DNA from: Chryseobacterium soldanellicola
GTDB lineage: Bacteria; Bacteroidota; Bacteroidia; Flavobacteriales; Weeksellaceae
Direction of reading: 5' to 3'
DNA length: 64,000 nt
Assembly (NCBI RefSeq): GCF_900100115.1
Contig: NZ_FNKL01000002.1
Coordinates: 964,988-1,028,987, forward strand
Positions 61,577 through 64,000 of the stretch are shown here, piece after piece; positions within the stretch are counted from its first letter, which is position 1, and every line of letters starts with the position of its first letter. The position numbers were made by a program, and so were the translations under genes. The notes under the pieces were generated by a model that made no database searches, had not been told where the DNA came from, and was given only the letters and a program-made list of their open reading frames with translations.

Positions 61577-62436
61577 TGAAAAAAATAATAGTAATAGGAA
61601 GCAACGGTCAGCTTGGAAATTGTATAAGAAAAATTGCTCCCGATTTTGAATTGGATTATGAGTTTATCTTTACAGATTCTCAAACGTTAGATATTACCGA
61701 TGAAGATCAGGTTAATAAATTCTTTACGGACAACAAACCCGATTTTTGCATCAATGCTTCGGCGTACACGGCGGTGGATCTTGCAGAAAAAGAAAAAGAA
61801 AAAGCGTTTGCCGTAAATGCAGATGGTGTCGCGTATTTGGCGCAGGCTTGTAAAAATAATAAAGCAATTTTTATCCACATTTCTACAGATTATGTTTTTG
61901 ATGGCGAAACTAATTTGTGCTACTCGGAAGATGATTTCACAAACCCAATCGGAGTTTACGGTGAATCAAAATTAAAAGGAGAAGAACTGGCTTTAGAAGC
62001 AAACAAGAAGACAATTATTTTAAGAACTTCCTGGTTATATTCAGAATTTAACAAGAATTTTGTTAAAACCATGTTGAACCTTTTCTCTCAAAAAGAAGAA
62101 TTGGGAATCGTTGCCGATCAATTCGGGCAGCCTACCAATGCAAATGATCTGGCAGAAGCAATCATGAATATTATTGAAGCTCCACAAAAAACTTACGGGA
62201 TCTTCCATTTTTCAAACTATCCGGAAACAACATGGTTTGAATTTGCAGAAAAGATCGCCGAGCTTTCAAAATCTTCAGTTAAACTAAATGCTTTGACAAC
62301 CGAACAATATCCGACTCCGGCAAAAAGACCAAAGAGAAGTACAATGTGTTTAGATAAAATTGAAGAAGTCTATAAAATCGAACCCAAACATTGGGAAAAC
62401 AGTCTGGAAGAATGCATCGAAATTCTTTCAAAATAA
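61576..62436 (+). CDS. rfbD: dTDP-4-dehydrorhamnose reductase (RmlD-like)
   Basis: 286 residues, an extended short-chain dehydrogenase. GSNGQLGNCIRK (8-19) is the nucleotide-binding loop, INASAYTAVDLAE a conserved RmlD stretch, and YGESKLKGE holds the catalytic Tyr-x3-Lys. It reduces dTDP-4-keto-rhamnose to dTDP-L-rhamnose for surface glycans. The rest of the pathway (rmlABC) is not in the window; the exopolysaccharide genes 10 kb to the left are a possible user. It overlaps the thioesterase gene by 1 nt. Confidence 0.88.
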   Translation: MKKIIVIGSNGQLGNCIRKIAPDFELDYEFIFTDSQTLDITDEDQVNKFFTDNKPDFCINASAYTAVDLAEKEKEKAFAVNADGVAYLAQACKNNKAIFIHISTDYVFDGETNLCYSEDDFTNPIGVYGESKLKGEELALEANKKTIILRTSWLYSEFNKNFVKTMLNLFSQKEELGIVADQFGQPTNANDLAEAIMNIIEAPQKTYGIFHFSNYPETTWFEFAEKIAELSKSSVKLNALTTEQYPTPAKRPKRSTMCLDKIEEVYKIEPKHWENSLEECIEILSK

Positions 62437-62448
62437 TACATATATATA

Positions 62449-63135
62449 ATGAAGAACTTAGGAATTGTCATTTTAGCTTTATGTGTTCAGCTTTTCAATG
62501 CACAAAATGTGTACATGACCAAAGTTGAAAAAACACATGAGAACACAGATAAATTTTTATATAAAATAAATGAAGAGGCAAAAGATGCAGAATATCTGGG
62601 CGAAATAGAAGTTCAGGGTTTCTCAAAAGACGATGCCGAAATTTTTTCTTTAATTTATAAAAAAGCAAAAGAAATTGGAGCAAACACGTTTACCTTAAAA
62701 CCTTTTGAAAATATAGACGGAAGTCCACAACCGTTCAACGCATCAAATTATAAACTCGGTTTATACTATCTTCCCAAAGAAAAGTTGTTGAATCAAACAG
62801 GCAGGATTTATTTATTCGCTTCCTCGGACAAAAATCAAAAAATAGACATTAATAAAAAGAACTATGAATTGGCGCCGCGTTCCTATACTGTCATAAATGT
62901 TATTCCGGGAGATGTTTATACGATCTCAACTAAAAAACTTTTGGGCTCTACCATAAAATTGCAGCCAAAATCCGGAGATGGCAATCAGTATTTCCAGATC
63001 TCAGCCACAAAAATCAAATCCGATGATTCAGGAGTCGGAGGATTAAATTTAAAAAGTGGCGACATTATCGGTTTAGAAAAATCCTACGCAGAATTTTTAA
63101 GCGTAATATATAATAAAGAAAAGCAGAGCAATTAA
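62449..63135 (+). CDS. Secreted protein of unknown function
   Basis: 228 residues with a signal peptide (NLGIVILALCVQLFNAQ). The mature part shows YLGEIEVQGFSKDDAEIFS and NTFTLKPFENIDG, then GRIYLFASSDKNQKIDI; no catalytic motif recognised. It starts 12 nt after the RmlD-like gene and ends the unit: its last codons already form part of the terminator hairpin. A periplasmic or surface role is likely. Confidence 0.65.
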   Translation: MKNLGIVILALCVQLFNAQNVYMTKVEKTHENTDKFLYKINEEAKDAEYLGEIEVQGFSKDDAEIFSLIYKKAKEIGANTFTLKPFENIDGSPQPFNASNYKLGLYYLPKEKLLNQTGRIYLFASSDKNQKIDINKKNYELAPRSYTVINVIPGDVYTISTKKLLGSTIKLQPKSGDGNQYFQISATKIKSDDSGVGGLNLKSGDIIGLEKSYAEFLSVIYNKEKQSN

Positions 63136-63147
63136 GCTCTGTTTTTT
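63124..63147 (+). terminator. Rho-independent terminator overlapping a stop codon
   Basis: CAGAGC and GCTCTG form a 6-bp stem whose loop contains the TAA of the upstream gene, followed by six T. Confidence 0.8.
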
Positions 63148-63301
63148 ATTAGAAACCATTTTCAGTTTGTCGATTTGTTATTATATGTAGTTTTAAAAAG
63201 CTCTTTTCCTTCTTCCTCTCAACTCTTCACAGTCCACACTCTTCAACACTAAAACCTCCAACTCTTTTTTCTTAGGAGCTTTTTCCCGCTCTCCACTATA
63301 T

Positions 63302-63344
63302 CTTTTTTGTACGGCCTCCGCTACGCTCCGGCCGCACAAAAAAG
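63302..63344. repeat. Long hairpin repeat, GCC-rich core and AAAAAAG/CTTTTTT arms
   Basis: CTTTTTTGTACGGCC is inverted as GGCCGCACAAAAAAG (one mismatch) around CTACGCTCC-type loop text. The flanks (AGGAGCTTTTTCCCGCTCTCC before, GGATGCCGTTTCGATCGGGG after) are, from memory, of a type repeated in Chryseobacterium intergenic DNA. Confidence 0.6.
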
Positions 63345-63420
63345 GATGCCGTTTCGATCGGGGCTAGGGTATTTGTCTTTTTTCAATCTGTCACAGCTAA
63401 TTCAACGCATTATTTGCAAA

Positions 63421-63450
63421 GCCTTGGGAGGTTTCAAACCTTGACGAGGC
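63421..63450. repeat. Diverged CCTTG palindrome
   Basis: GCCTTGGGAGGTTTCAAACCTT to GACGAGGC: the same design as the perfect palindrome at 48629-48657, with mismatches in the arms. Confidence 0.5.
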
Positions 63451-63479
63451 TCTCAATCAATCCAATTGCCATTCACTTT

Positions 63480-63498
63480 GTCATCCTGAAAGGATCTC
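63480..63498 (+). repeat. Fragment of the GTCATTC-type repeat
   Basis: GTCATCCTGAAAGGATCTC has the same block order (GTCATyCTGA, GGATCT) as the half-sites at 16025-16050. No second arm is visible. Confidence 0.4.
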
Positions 63499-63888
63499 AA
63501 CAACAAAAATAAATTATAAAGTATTAGAAATAAAACTCCGCAGGTTCCAATAAGAAACAACAAAACGTCTGCTGCAATAATTCCCCTCCAAAGTAGAGTT
63601 TCAAAAATTCAAGGAATTTTTGACGGTGGTTTACACTTTACACTTTATATACAAGAACCTTCTCCATACCATGTCCACATTTTCTTTTGCCGTTCTTTAA
63701 TTGATAGTAAGCTTTTGCTTCAAGGCAAAAGGACATTTAAACAATACAACTCCATTTAAAATCATTTAAAACACGGGTATAATATACATCTGCTCATTGT
63801 GGATAAGTGTTAATCATTATTTAACAGTAAATATATCAGTAGTTTAAAATAAAAGTTTCCCACAATTGATTATTTTAAGTTAAATGTA

Positions 63889-63921
63889 TTTGGAAGATAA
63901 GGGATAAAGGGTGTACTTTTG
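63889..63921 (+). promoter_or_regulatory. Strong Bacteroidota-type promoter reading out of the window
   Basis: TTTG at 63889-63892, 21-nt spacer, TACTTTTG at 63914-63921, exact on both elements. The remaining ~75 nt contain no start codon followed by an open frame to the edge that I could confirm, so the transcript begins with a leader of unknown type. Confidence 0.65.
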
Positions 63922-64000
63922 CCGCACTGAAAACGTAAAGAGTTCGGTAGCGCAGGAGAGCTTTTAGATAAGCGTTATTATTAGAAACTACTATAAAGAG

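Larger units (their letters stand above)
63136..64000. other. 865-nt gene-free right end with repeats and a promoter
   Basis: No supportable reading frame. It contains a long palindromic hairpin (63302-63344), a diverged palindrome (63421-63450), a fragment of the GTCATTC-type repeat (63480-63498), a small 7-bp stem (63712-63731) and a promoter (63889-63921) reading out of the window. It looks like a dumping ground for intergenic repeats upstream of a strongly expressed unit. Confidence 0.6.

Noticed and set aside
1..64000. tRNA, rRNA, CRISPR arrays, transposases, prophage genes
   Set aside because: Looked for in gaps and among reading frames; none could be supported.

Overview
The window looks like chromosomal DNA from a flavobacterium of the Chryseobacterium type (Bacteroidota, Weeksellaceae). 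The signs are AT-rich coding, promoters of the Bacteroidota form (TTTG, 19-21 nt, TAnnTTTG), type IX secretion (T9SS) C-terminal sorting domains, the Bacteroidota gene order DUF6089-uppS-bamA-skp-skp, and a flexirubin-type aryl polyene/dialkylresorcinol pigment locus. The genus is an inference; no rRNA gene is present.

Region 1 (1-30089) is mostly pigment biosynthesis. A plus-strand tail at the left edge (cut CrtI-like oxidoreductase, C45-type acyltransferase/hydrolase, alpha/beta hydrolase) is followed by a diheme cytochrome-like lipoprotein and an FG-GAP/UnbV T9SS protein. A long minus-strand operon (20060 down to 6971) then carries two conserved proteins of unknown role (one BtrH-like), an ABC exporter, thioesterase, four ketosynthase-fold proteins, an acyl carrier protein, polysaccharide deacetylase, LolA-like protein, lipoprotein, beta-barrel, hotdog dehydratase, a small secreted protein and a GT2-DUF2062 glycosyltransferase. 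An oppositely oriented M16 peptidase separates it from a second minus-strand operon (30089 down to 23458): an MMPL-acyltransferase fusion, DarA, DarB and two hotdog dehydratases. Together these would build a polyene on the ACP, make a dialkylresorcinol (DarAB), join the two and move the product to the outer membrane. Ketoreductase, phosphopantetheinyl transferase and aromatic ammonia-lyase are not in the window.

Region 2 (30278-42522) is accessory: two unassigned polytopic membrane proteins, an EpsG-like polymerase candidate and two very large paralogous T9SS proteins built from tandem Ig-like + FISUMP-like modules. The alternation of membrane proteins with giant secreted paralogues is the least explained arrangement here.

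Region 3 (42822-49844): topA, a lipoprotein, an alpha/beta hydrolase, a GH43-like beta-propeller protein and an arginase-family protein lacking canonical metal ligands. Region 4 (49850-55468): exopolysaccharide initiation and export (GT2, WecA/MraY-type transferase, Wza-like, Wzc-like kinase with a Tyr-Gly tail). Region 5 (55682-63135): DUF6089 barrel, uppS, bamA, two Skp-like chaperones, thioesterase, RmlD-like reductase and a secreted protein. The last 865 bp hold repeats and a strong promoter pointing out of the window.

Short palindromic repeats of several families are scattered through the window, and three copies of one family lie inside reading frames. I saw no tRNA, CRISPR array, IS element or prophage.
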